Source: Methanomicrobiales archaeon HGW-Methanomicrobiales-1 (GTDB lineage: Archaea; Halobacteriota; Methanomicrobia; Methanomicrobiales; Methanospirillaceae). Taken from it: 64,000 nucleotides of DNA. Shown one piece after another: positions 25,362 through 32,716 of this stretch. The translations under genes and the position numbers were made by a program. The notes under the pieces were generated by a model. The model worked only from the letters and a program-made list of their open reading frames with translations, had not been told where the DNA came from and did no database searches. The DNA is taken from NCBI GenBank assembly GCA_002839675.1, contig PGYM01000001.1, positions 1,007,602-1,071,601 of the forward strand, written 5' to 3'. Within the stretch, counting starts at the first letter, position 1, and the number at the start of each line of letters is the position of its first letter.

Positions 25362-26802
25362 TGCGCACCTCACAACCGGTTACTTCCTGCCGCAGGATCG
25401 ATTCCCACCGCGGGCTGCAGGAGACAACCACGCGGGTATCCGGGTGGCTCTCGACAAGAGCCCTTATTCCCCGGCACCCTTGGCGCACCATCGCATCATC
25501 CCATTCGGGAATCTCGCTCTGGCCAACCGGGAACGTCTCCTTGAGTTCCTTCGGATAAGGCCCGAACGGGGGCTTGAAGAGAAGTGTATCTTCAAACTCG
25601 TCGCGTGCCCCGCCATCGAATGCCACCAGCACTTCCTTACCCAGCCGGAGCCGGCCGAGCTGCTGCTGGTAGCGGAGTACCTCGGTTCGTTTGCAGCTCT
25701 CGTCACCACGGTAGAAAAAGCGGCGCTTGGAGGTACGGTCGGTCTTTTCGAGTTCCGCGTTGTGGAGCAGGAGCGCCCGGTAGCCGGCAAGCAACTGTGG
25801 GTGTCCCCGGCAGCGCTCATCAACCAGTTCCCAGAGCGACCCGTCCGTGATGGCCTGGCGGATGCGGGCGATCTCGGCCAGGGTCACATGCAGGTTATGG
25901 AGCGCGAGCAGGCGGTCACGCTGCGGTGACATCCGGAGTTCTTCGACCGTGTGGGTCCGGCAGATATTGCAGGCACAGGGAAGATCGGCGAGTTCATCGA
26001 TCTTGTAACTGCCGTGCACGGTCATGTACCGTCCTTCCTTGGCATAGAGGGCGTAGGCGGCCGAGTCAAACAGATCGCAGCCCATTGCCGTTGCAAGCGC
26101 AAACATGGCAGGATGGCCGGCGCCGAAGAGATGGACGCAGGCTGATGGCGAGATCGTCCGTTTTGCCGCCATCACGACACTGACAAGATCCCGGTACCGG
26201 TACTGTTCCATGATGGGGACAACGGCACCGATAGGGCAGAAGGTAAAACCGAGATCGGTCACTGCCTTTCCGGCTTGTTCCCGTAAATCTTCAAAGATGC
26301 CGCCCTGGACCGGACCAGCTATCGGGGCATCGTTGCCGAAAACCTGCTTTGCTTCGGCAAGGCGCTGCATCGTAATCGCAAGTTCGCCTTCCGCGGTCTG
26401 GCGGTCGGCAGCCGGGGAGGTGGGGATGTCGAGCGGCACCCAGATGTCGCTTTTAATATCGCGCTGGAACGAGAGCGTCTCGGTATTGGTGATCGAGACT
26501 TGGCCGTACACGGACAACTGGAACGAGCCGGAATCGGTCATGATGACACCATCGAAATCCAGCACCTTGTGGAGACCTTCGGACAGGGCACGTTCCCGGT
26601 ACTGCTTGCTCTGGGAAAAAATGTAGGCATTGGTGATGATCGCTTCCACGCCCATCTTCCGGAGTTCTTTGGGCGTGACCAGCTGGAGGTGGGGGTTGAT
26701 GACCGGGAGCAGCGCGGGAGTCTTGACAATCTTTTTTCCGACCGTCAGCTTTCCGCAGCGGCCGGCAATATCGCTGTACAAACTCTCGAATGAAATTCCC
26801 AT
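25348..26802 (-). CDS. tgtA: Archaeal tRNA-guanine(15) transglycosylase (arcTGT)
   Basis: This 484-residue enzyme exchanges guanine 15 of tRNA for preQ0. The nucleophile is expected at Asp90 in MTDSGSFQL. The zinc ligands are in [10 protein letters not shown] with HNLH further on, and [10 protein letters not shown] is the family substrate loop. The protein lacks a C-terminal PUA domain, which is present instead on ArcS encoded by the overlapping next gene. A minus-strand TATA box (ACATATAAAG, 26821-26830) is centred about 24 bases before the ATG, so the mRNA is probably leaderless or nearly so. The 32-base space to the AMMECR1 gene contains this promoter. Confidence 0.93.
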   Translation of the reverse strand: MGISFESLYSDIAGRCGKLTVGKKIVKTPALLPVINPHLQLVTPKELRKMGVEAIITNAYIFSQSKQYRERALSEGLHKVLDFDGVIMTDSGSFQLSVYGQVSITNTETLSFQRDIKSDIWVPLDIPTSPAADRQTAEGELAITMQRLAEAKQVFGNDAPIAGPVQGGIFEDLREQAGKAVTDLGFTFCPIGAVVPIMEQYRYRDLVSVVMAAKRTISPSACVHLFGAGHPAMFALATAMGCDLFDSAAYALYAKEGRYMTVHGSYKIDELADLPCACNICRTHTVEELRMSPQRDRLLALHNLHVTLAEIARIRQAITDGSLWELVDERCRGHPQLLAGYRALLLHNAELEKTDRTSKRRFFYRGDESCKRTEVLRYQQQLGRLRLGKEVLVAFDGGARDEFEDTLLFKPPFGPYPKELKETFPVGQSEIPEWDDAMVRQGCRGIRALVESHPDTRVVVSCSPRWESILRQEVTGCEVRSEPV

Positions 26803-26820
26803 GAGGCACCCTTAATGTGC

Positions 26821-26830
26821 CTTTATATGT
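26821..26830 (-). promoter_or_regulatory. TATA box for tgtA-arcS
   Basis: Minus-strand ACATATAAAG is centred about 24 bases before the tgtA ATG at 26802, the distance expected for a leaderless archaeal transcript. No Shine-Dalgarno motif precedes the ATG, which fits. Confidence 0.5.
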
Positions 26831-26834
26831 GCGC

Positions 26835-27407
26835 TCAGGAGGTTAAACGATTCCGTGTCTCGGAAAAGATCTGGCCTTCAAAGATCATCACTTCAACATC
26901 TTTGCGGGTCCAGCACCGGCCGGGCAACCCGGCTTTGGTGCAGGTATGATCCAGGAACGTTGTGCTGTCCCAGCCATAATCGGTTGCCACCTGCGGGAGC
27001 AAAAGACCGCTCGTGCCCATGCCCCGGATAATCAGGCCGTGTTTTCCCACCTTGACATTGGCAGGACGTTCTGACGGCTCGCATAACAGCGGTACCGGTA
27101 CGGTGAGGACCGTAACTTCGAGATCAATATGGGCAAGTTCATCTTTTGCTACCGGAGGGAAGCGGGGATCTTCGAGCGCAGCGGCTTTTGCTGCGTGCTC
27201 AATGGCCGCACCGAGCGACATCACCGGATACGGCAGACCGATGCATCCCCGCAACTCATCATCCCGGGTAAGCGTGACAAAGACCCCCCTTTTATCATGG
27301 AAGACCTGAGTAAGTTTGAGAACGGGTACCGGTTTTTTTGCAACTGCCTGTTCAAGTGCGCCACGTGCAAGATGGATAGCGAGTGTTCCTTCGTCTGCTG
27401 TCAGCAT
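26835..27407 (-). CDS. AMMECR1 domain protein
   Basis: I start this at the ATG at 27407 (190 residues, MLTADEGTLAIHLARGAL), which has GGGAG upstream. The frame extends 33 codons further but that part is unlike the family. The highly conserved AMMECR1 hexapeptide LRGCIG is present near residue 58, followed by GAAIEHAAKAAALEDPRF and the C-terminal YGWDSTTFLDHTCTKAGLP region. The family is conserved across archaea and eukaryotes. Its enzymatic role is unproven, and proposals include an RNA-modifying or radical SAM-associated function. Position next to tgtA/arcS is suggestive of an RNA link but the genes have separate promoters. Confidence 0.88.
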   Translation of the reverse strand: MLTADEGTLAIHLARGALEQAVAKKPVPVLKLTQVFHDKRGVFVTLTRDDELRGCIGLPYPVMSLGAAIEHAAKAAALEDPRFPPVAKDELAHIDLEVTVLTVPVPLLCEPSERPANVKVGKHGLIIRGMGTSGLLLPQVATDYGWDSTTFLDHTCTKAGLPGRCWTRKDVEVMIFEGQIFSETRNRLTS

Positions 27408-27518
27408 ACTTTTCTCTCCCGCGTTGAGACTTTGATTGGTGCAGGTTGGATAACAATCTATCGAACAGTATAGTTTTTCCAGATTTTTAACCATCTTTTT
27501 CGTCAAATTAGGATGGTG

Positions 27519-27573
27519 ACCCCCTCTCTCCCCCAGAGGGGGAGGCAGCCCAAGGGGAGCGCCCCCTTGACCC
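27519..27573. repeat. GC-rich imperfect inverted repeats
   Basis: CCCCCAGAGGGGG and AAGGGGAGCGCCCCCTT are two adjacent palindromic modules that can form strong hairpins just upstream (in the transcription sense of tgtA and AMMECR1) of the AMMECR1 gene. They resemble REP-type elements; origin unknown. Confidence 0.5.
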
Positions 27574-27696
27574 CCTTATCGGGTCAGGTTTTTTATGACG
27601 TACGAATGATATGCCTTTTGTCAGCGATTGTTTTTTATGAAACGGGCAAGCGGGAAAGCCCCCGAAAAAACTCTTCGACCATTGCACCCAATCTGG

Positions 27697-27722
27697 CCGC
27701 CGCGGGGGCGCCCCTTCGGGGG
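27697..27722 (+). repeat. 26-base GC-rich palindromic repeat core, copy 1
   Basis: The bases from CCGCCGCGGGGG to CTTCGGGGG recur exactly as the reverse complement at 32387-32412. The core contains GGGGCGCCCC. It lies between the AMMECR1 gene and the RNase P RNA. Flanking bases are only weakly alike (CAAT upstream in both). Confidence 0.75.
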
Positions 27723-27864
27723 CGGCGAGGCCATCGCAAGTATATGAGATCAACAACACAATCAGGAAATTGAGAGCAAATTATTACTGGCACTCTCTTT
27801 TAATTGAAATCTCCAACACTAATTTTGTCGCTGCGCTTATCAGCCCGGCCACCCAATATACTGA

Positions 27865-28207
27865 GCGAGAGGGAGAGAGCGGCTGACGGTGACTTAAGTG
27901 TCGCTGAGGAAAGTCCCCCCACCCACCGGTCACGCAGCCGTACGCAAGTACGGGTGGCGAGAGTCACGGCAATGGCACAGAAACGACACGGCCTGTTCTG
28001 AGCAATGAGGCGATCGAGCTGTAAAGCAAGAAGCATGGGTAACCATGCGAGTAACTCGCCGAGCGTTTGAGGAACAGGATACGTTGGAACGACGAATCCC
28101 TGCGGGTGCAAGCCAGAACAGGGCCAGTGGATAGTCCGGTATCCGCCCGGGTATGGCGCAGAGCTGAATGCCGCTAGAACAAAAGGAGGCTTACTCCTCC
28201 CACTCAC
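27865..28207 (+). ncRNA. rnpB: RNase P RNA (archaeal type A)
   Basis: This is the catalytic RNA of RNase P, which matures tRNA 5' ends. All conserved regions are visible: GAGGAAAGTCC at 27906-27916, ACAGAAA at 27977-27983, GTGCAAGCC at 28106-28114 and AGAACAAAAGGAGGCTTA at 28176-28193. The outer P1 stem can be drawn between GGGAG at 27871-27875 and CTCCC at 28197-28201, extended outward by GAG/CTC, so the ends are given to within a few bases. The strand is plus. The size of about 340 bases fits the euryarchaeal type A class. Short reading frames through it are not genes. Confidence 0.95.
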
Positions 28208-28373
28208 ACTTTTCATTACGTTTTCTCGTCCATATCACCGGGGCAAATCGGTTACTGCAAAAAAATTACCACAGGTACCGGAGATTATGTTTTCCTGATT
28301 CAATTGTCATCCTTTGAATAATGGTACATCTCATTTAATCCCGGTCATCCTATCAATTCCGGACGGTATCCCC

Positions 28374-28383
28374 TTTTATAATT
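28374..28383 (+). promoter_or_regulatory. TATA box for the DHA2 transporter gene
   Basis: TTTTATAATT is centred about 26 bases before the ATG at 28404, with no Shine-Dalgarno motif between them. A leaderless transcript starting at or next to the ATG is expected. Confidence 0.55.
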
Positions 28384-28403
28384 CCGACATCCAATAAACC
28401 GGT

Positions 28404-29894
28404 ATGGAAAATAACCGTCAGGATACGGATAAGGCTGGATTCAATCTCCTTATCCTCTCCATCTCTCTTGCCGCATTCATGTCGGCACTGGACGGCACAA
28501 TCGTCAATATTGCACTGCCGACGATCTCATCCGTCTTCGATATCTCGACCAGCACCGTGAGCTGGGTCTCAACCATCTACCTGCTGGTGATGGCCGGCTG
28601 CGTTCTGATTTTCGGGAAATTATCGGACGGCATCGGATTCAAGAAAGTCTTCCTTTCGGGATTTATCATCTTCACGATAGGATCGTTCTGCTGCGCTCTC
28701 CTGCCGGATCTCCTCTCTTCATTTCCCGTGCTCGTGGGTTCACGTGCCTTCCAGGCAATCGGCGGCGCAATGATAACGGCGATTGCTCCTGCCATGGTTA
28801 CAGCATACATACCCATGAAGCAGAAGGGAAAAGCCATGGGCATCATCATGACGGTTGCCGCACTCGGGACTGCCATCGGGCCAACCATCGGGGGTGTGCT
28901 CACCCAGTATCTCTCCTGGCACTGGATCTTTTTAATCAATGTACCGGTGGGAATTATCGCACTCATGCTCGGTGCAAAAGTCATCCCGGCATCAACACCC
29001 CATGACAGGATCTCCGGCTTTGACAAGTCCGGGGCACTCCTTATCTTCACCGGGCTTGCTGCGCTGCTCTTTGCCGTTTCGGAAGGAAATGAACTGGGAT
29101 GGACATCGCCGGTCATCCTTGGCACCCTGGCACTTGCGATCATCACGCTCGCCTACTTTGTCTGGCACGAACTGAAGGTAGCAGACCCGTTGTTAGAGCT
29201 CCGCCTGTTCAAGAACCGGAACTTCCTGCTGACCAACCTCATCATGTCGCTGGTCTTTTTCAGCTTTGCCGGGATCAGCTACCTGCTCCCGTTCTATCTC
29301 CAGTACGTAAAAGGGTACGGCGCTTCCGATGCGGGACTTATCCTGACAGCCCTTTCAATAGCCATGATGGTATCCGGTATCCTTGCCGGCATGCTCTATA
29401 ACCGGGTAGGCGGGAGAGTGCTCTGCATTGCTGCGGGCATTTTCCTGGTAGCCGGATTTTATATGATGACTCTCCTGCGGGTCGGTTCATCTACAGGATT
29501 TGTCATTCTCTGCCTGCTCATAATCGGGTTCAGCCTGGGTCTCATGATCACACCGGCTTCGAATATGATCATGAACTCCGTGGGCAAGGGATACCAGGGC
29601 ATGGTCTCGAGTCTCACGAGCCTTGAACGGTTCGCCCCCCTGACGCTGGGAATCGCCTTTGCAAACCTGGTATTTACGCAGGGTATCATCGCCATTGCCG
29701 GGCATCATGGGATTACAAAACTCGCACCGGCAAACATCAAACTGGAACTTATGACGGCAGGGTTTGACCTTGCCTTCTTTGCCTCGTTCATTATAGCGAT
29801 AATTATCCTTGTATTAGCCCTGTTTGCACGGCAGGAAGTACACCCGGATTACCAGTCGGACAATAACGAAGATACGATAACGGGAATTATCTGA
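28404..29894 (+). CDS. DHA2-family (EmrB/QacA-type) 14-TM MFS exporter
   Basis: This 496-residue major facilitator has about fourteen hydrophobic segments. The DHA2 signatures are the helix-1 motif LAAFMSALDGTIVNIALPTI (about 18-37), motif A-like GKLSDGIGFKKVF (about 72-84), and motif C in helix 5, GTAIGPTIGGVLTQYLSWHWIF (about 155-176). The family exports drugs, lipophilic compounds or dyes by proton antiport; the natural substrate here is unknown. No TetR or MarR regulator is adjacent. The gene stands alone, with the RNase P RNA about 200 bases upstream. Confidence 0.9.
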   Translation: MENNRQDTDKAGFNLLILSISLAAFMSALDGTIVNIALPTISSVFDISTSTVSWVSTIYLLVMAGCVLIFGKLSDGIGFKKVFLSGFIIFTIGSFCCALLPDLLSSFPVLVGSRAFQAIGGAMITAIAPAMVTAYIPMKQKGKAMGIIMTVAALGTAIGPTIGGVLTQYLSWHWIFLINVPVGIIALMLGAKVIPASTPHDRISGFDKSGALLIFTGLAALLFAVSEGNELGWTSPVILGTLALAIITLAYFVWHELKVADPLLELRLFKNRNFLLTNLIMSLVFFSFAGISYLLPFYLQYVKGYGASDAGLILTALSIAMMVSGILAGMLYNRVGGRVLCIAAGIFLVAGFYMMTLLRVGSSTGFVILCLLIIGFSLGLMITPASNMIMNSVGKGYQGMVSSLTSLERFAPLTLGIAFANLVFTQGIIAIAGHHGITKLAPANIKLELMTAGFDLAFFASFIIAIIILVLALFARQEVHPDYQSDNNEDTITGII

Positions 29895-29955
29895 TAATTG
29901 TGAAGAAAATATTGATGAAAAGATTAATTTTTTTTCTGGTTTAAAAAAAATTTAA

Positions 29956-30972
29956 TTATTTTTTCAGCAGGTCAAAGAACCCTTTCTTCGGTTTGCCCGC
30001 TTTCCGCTCTTTTGGGGGCCCGGGATAATACGGTGACTCTATCTCAAGGCGCGGGGACTGCTTTTCTTTGAGTTCGTCAGCAATCAGCGGGAGGTGGCCG
30101 TATTTTTTTGAAGTTTGCGGAATATCTATGCATTCATCCCGGACTTTTCCCCCGGCAAATTCATCAGCTACAAGCGGGAGATGGCCATACTTTTTCCGCA
30201 TGGGTGATACCGGAGGGGTAACCGGGGGCGGGTAATAAGGTTCAGTATACTGCTCTACCGGAACCGTATCCCAGAGGTCTTCCGGAGTTATTGCCACGGG
30301 CGCAGGTTTCTTTTTTGAGATTTTGACAGAAACCGGTTGTACCGGATACGTTTCAGGAACATTAACGGTTTTAAATGATGATGCCGGGGAGTTAAACGAT
30401 GTTCCGCAACGGTTACAAAAGAGGGTCTCTTCATCCGGAGCTACTGCCCCGCACTTTTTGCAGGCCGGTTTCTTATTCACGAGTTGCGTGCCAACCGCAG
30501 CACCGCACCGGTTGCAGAACTGCGACTGGTCGTCAGGAAGGGCATACCCGCAGCGCGGGCAGGCCGCACTTACGATCTCCGGTTCTTTTTTATATCCCGT
30601 GCCGCATTTGTTGCAGAAGAGCGCCCCGGCATCCGGAGCCGGTGTGCCGCACTTGCGGCAGATGCGCTGATCCGGTGCCGGCATCTCATGCACCGGTGCG
30701 CCGCAGCGGTTACAGTACTCAGACTGCTCATCGGAGATGATATTCCCGCAGCGTGGGCAGGACAGGGTGACGGGGTCCGGTTCTGGGGGGGGATATGCCG
30801 CACCACACCGGTTGCAGAAGAGCACATCGGCATTGGGAGCCGCATTGCCGCACCGGTTGCAGACCGACACTTTTGATACGGGCTCTTCAATGATGGAAGA
30901 ACCGCACCGGTTACAGAACTCTGACCGGTCATCCAGCGCCGGATTACCACATCGTTCACATTTTTTTGCCAT
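29956..30972 (-). CDS. Protein with six zinc ribbons (three tandem double-ribbon units)
   Basis: The N-terminal 195 of 338 residues are six CxxCG...CNxCG zinc-ribbon modules. They alternate in type: modules 1, 3 and 5 read D(D/E)xS(E/Q)(F/Y)CNRCG, while 2, 4 and 6 read LFCN(R/K)CG. So a unit of about 65 residues holding two ribbons has been triplicated. The C-terminal part is proline-rich and contains a second repeat, KKYGHLPLVADE and KKYGHLPLIADE, about 40 residues apart, before a basic end (KKGFFDLLKK). There is no signal peptide or membrane segment. Such arrays usually bind nucleic acid or proteins. No function is known to me; it may be a scaffold. Confidence 0.85.
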   Translation of the reverse strand: MAKKCERCGNPALDDRSEFCNRCGSSIIEEPVSKVSVCNRCGNAAPNADVLFCNRCGAAYPPPEPDPVTLSCPRCGNIISDEQSEYCNRCGAPVHEMPAPDQRICRKCGTPAPDAGALFCNKCGTGYKKEPEIVSAACPRCGYALPDDQSQFCNRCGAAVGTQLVNKKPACKKCGAVAPDEETLFCNRCGTSFNSPASSFKTVNVPETYPVQPVSVKISKKKPAPVAITPEDLWDTVPVEQYTEPYYPPPVTPPVSPMRKKYGHLPLVADEFAGGKVRDECIDIPQTSKKYGHLPLIADELKEKQSPRLEIESPYYPGPPKERKAGKPKKGFFDLLKK

Positions 30973-31126
30973 GCAGATGGATAGCGTATCATGGGAAGGG
31001 GTATAAATTCTGCGGTTTTTCTGACAATGCCGGCAACCTTTACGAAATTTGCGAATATCAAGCCATTAAAATCCAAATAGAGGGTCTGCCTAAGAATGAT
31101 TACCTAAAGATGCATGGAGTCTTTTC

Positions 31127-31939
31127 ATGGCGCCTCCTTTCCTGACCCCTTACCTGAATAAATGGACTATCGGTGTTGTCCTGCTCGCAATTCTAGCCAT
31201 TATTGTACTTCTCTCGGTCTTGGGCATTCCCCCGACTTCTTCCTGCCCGGTAACCGTATGCAGCACGGACTGCACTATTCCGGTTACAGGCCCGCTCTTT
31301 CCGGGCCCGGTAGAAAAAATCACAGCCTTAAAAGATCCGGCATTTTCCCGGCAGTTATTTGCTGAAGCCATTGCAACCGAACCGCTTCTGGCAGTGCCGG
31401 GCACGCAGGTGCACATGGGATTCTGGTCGGGCAAAGGAAACCATGGCAGCATGCTGCGGGTGCTGGACGCCATCAATGAAGGACCGGCAGCATCAGCTGT
31501 TCCCCCCAACCGTGCAATCTGGGATGAGGGCACCACAGCCTATTACAATTACCCGTCCTACACCCGTATCCTTGACGAACACTGGTACGAGCGGGCTTCC
31601 GGCGTTAATGGTACTGTAATCATCTTCGGAAAATCCTACGCAGATCCCCAGCCGGTCACATTTGCCGAGGCCGATGAGGTATGGGGGCAGTATTCGGCAC
31701 GGTATACCGATATGGCTGAACTGATCGCGCAGGCAACCGGAAAACCGGTCAAGGTCTGGTGTTTTGTCCAGGGTGCACGAGCGAACCGGATTTTCTACAC
31801 ATACGAGTTGCCGCAACTTCAACAGATGGAACAGAAAGGATACGTGCAGGTCTATTTTGCAAAAATCCCCGATGCTGACTGGACAAAGCCTGAAGACTGG
31901 ATTAACGGGACTACCAATATCCCGGCACCTGCCCCGTGA
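31127..31939 (+). CDS. Membrane-anchored extracytoplasmic protein of unknown function
   Basis: This 270-residue protein has one N-terminal hydrophobic helix (about 14-34, WTIGVVLLAILAIIVLLSVLG). A short Cys/Thr/Pro stretch (CPVTVCSTDC) and a globular domain rich in aromatic residues (YNYPSYTRILDEHWYERASG, VWCFVQGARANRIFYTYELPQL) follow. The topology suggests a type II or uncleaved-signal anchor with the globular part outside. I do not recognise the domain. It reads divergently from the six-ribbon protein and is followed 18 bases later by a small helical protein gene, so the two form an operon. Probably specific to the lineage. Confidence 0.75.
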   Translation: MAPPFLTPYLNKWTIGVVLLAILAIIVLLSVLGIPPTSSCPVTVCSTDCTIPVTGPLFPGPVEKITALKDPAFSRQLFAEAIATEPLLAVPGTQVHMGFWSGKGNHGSMLRVLDAINEGPAASAVPPNRAIWDEGTTAYYNYPSYTRILDEHWYERASGVNGTVIIFGKSYADPQPVTFAEADEVWGQYSARYTDMAELIAQATGKPVKVWCFVQGARANRIFYTYELPQLQQMEQKGYVQVYFAKIPDADWTKPEDWINGTTNIPAPAP

Positions 31940-31957
31940 TAAGTGGAGACCACGACC

Positions 31958-32317
31958 ATGACTATAACACCAACTCCCCCGGGCACGGAAGTGATGACCA
32001 TTGCCTTTGACCTGATCTTCCGGCAGGGCCGGTCACCCCCGTCCTGCCCAGTACCCGATGATATGGATCTTCTCAACCGTATACGGGACAAGGTACACAA
32101 TGAATCCCCGGCCATGTGCCGGGATGCCCTTATCCGTATCCAGCGGCTCTCGCACGATGTGTATGATATCTGCAATGCATTCCGCGAAGGTGAATATGGC
32201 AGCGGAGACGAGGCGATTGAGGCTGCGTTGGTTATCCTGCGAAAGAAATGTCCGGGACTCAGTGACGAGCAGTACCGGAAAGCGTTTGCGGTCGGTATGA
32301 TGTGGACGGCGTTTTAG
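31958..32317 (+). CDS. Small helical protein of unknown function
   Basis: I choose the ATG at 31958 (119 residues), about 10 bases after a GGAG; a GTG at 31943 is the in-frame alternative. The protein is soluble, mainly helical, with two cysteines near the middle (PAMCRDALIRI, DVYDICNAFREGEYGSGDEAIEAALVIL). The C-terminal GLSDEQYRKAFAVGMMWTAF is amphipathic. No domain is recognised and no close analogue comes to mind. It follows the membrane-anchored protein gene by 18 bases. It ends directly before the dispersed repeat element. Confidence 0.65.
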   Translation: MTITPTPPGTEVMTIAFDLIFRQGRSPPSCPVPDDMDLLNRIRDKVHNESPAMCRDALIRIQRLSHDVYDICNAFREGEYGSGDEAIEAALVILRKKCPGLSDEQYRKAFAVGMMWTAF

Positions 32318-32341
32318 GAAAATTTGAATCTTTTTCGTTTT

Positions 32342-32553
32342 CATTGATGGGGACTGATACCCCCATAACCCCATTTAGGATGACCCCCCCCGAAGGGGCG
32401 CCCCCGCGGCGGATAAATTGGTTAAAACCCTATATTTTCGAATTCGATACACATCCCGGAACAACAACAACCAAAATGTTGGATTAAATTCCCAGCCCAG
32501 CGAGGCCCCGCCGAGGCGTCCGAACGACCCCAAAAGGGGGTGGGATACATCGC
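32342..32553 (-). repeat. Dispersed repeat element, copy 1 (inverted to the copy near 46.5 kb)
   Basis: Read on the minus strand, this element begins GCGATGTATCCCACC, continues with CGCCTCGGCGGGGCCTCGCT and GGGAATTTAATCCAA, and ends with ATGGGGTTATGGGGGTATCA and CATCAATGA. Both end blocks are found in the same order and orientation in the plus-strand copy at 46389-46606, with about four in five bases alike by eye in the first 75. The middle differs: this copy contains the 26-base GC-rich core, the other does not. No coding frame is conserved, so a non-autonomous mobile or structural element is likely. Confidence 0.7.
32387..32412 (-). repeat. 26-base GC-rich palindromic repeat core, copy 2
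   Basis: This is an exact reverse complement of the bases at 27697-27722, embedded in the middle of the larger dispersed element. It can form a hairpin through GGGGCGCCCC. Confidence 0.75.
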
Positions 32554-32716
32554 TACGATGCGAGAGATTTACCTGATAATAACACGAAAAATAACATAAA
32601 AAAATTTAAATTTTATTTTTTTCCTGTAAAAGATCTCCTCAACCCCGGTCAAATACCAGTGACATTCGTTGTCCCTTACGGCATCTATTTTGTAATTGCA
32701 GTCACATTGTATACAT

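Larger units (their letters stand above)
27408..27864. other. Intergenic region with GC-rich repeats upstream of RNase P RNA
   Basis: This stretch of about 457 bases has no credible gene. It contains GC-rich inverted-repeat modules at about 27519-27573 (CCCCCAGAGGGGG and AAGGGGAGCGCCCCCTT) and a 26-base core at 27697-27722 that recurs near 32.4 kb. An 83-codon frame on the minus strand translates the repeats (PEGAPPRR) and is not a gene. Confidence 0.65.
32318..32716. other. Intergenic region with dispersed repeat and purL upstream sequence
   Basis: The first 235 bases are filled by the repeat element at 32342-32553. The remainder (32554-32716) is AT-rich, with AAATTTAAATTTTA at about 32600-32615 as a possible TATA box for purL and a second AT-rich element at 32687-32694. 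A 61-codon frame across the repeat is not a gene. Confidence 0.6.

Noticed and set aside
27508..27759. 83-codon minus-strand frame
   Set aside because: It translates the GC-rich repeats (PEGAPPRR). The same peptide appears from the other repeat copy, so it follows from the repeat, not from coding selection.
32302..32487. 61-codon plus-strand frame
   Set aside because: It crosses the end of the preceding gene and the dispersed repeat and has no start signals or domain.
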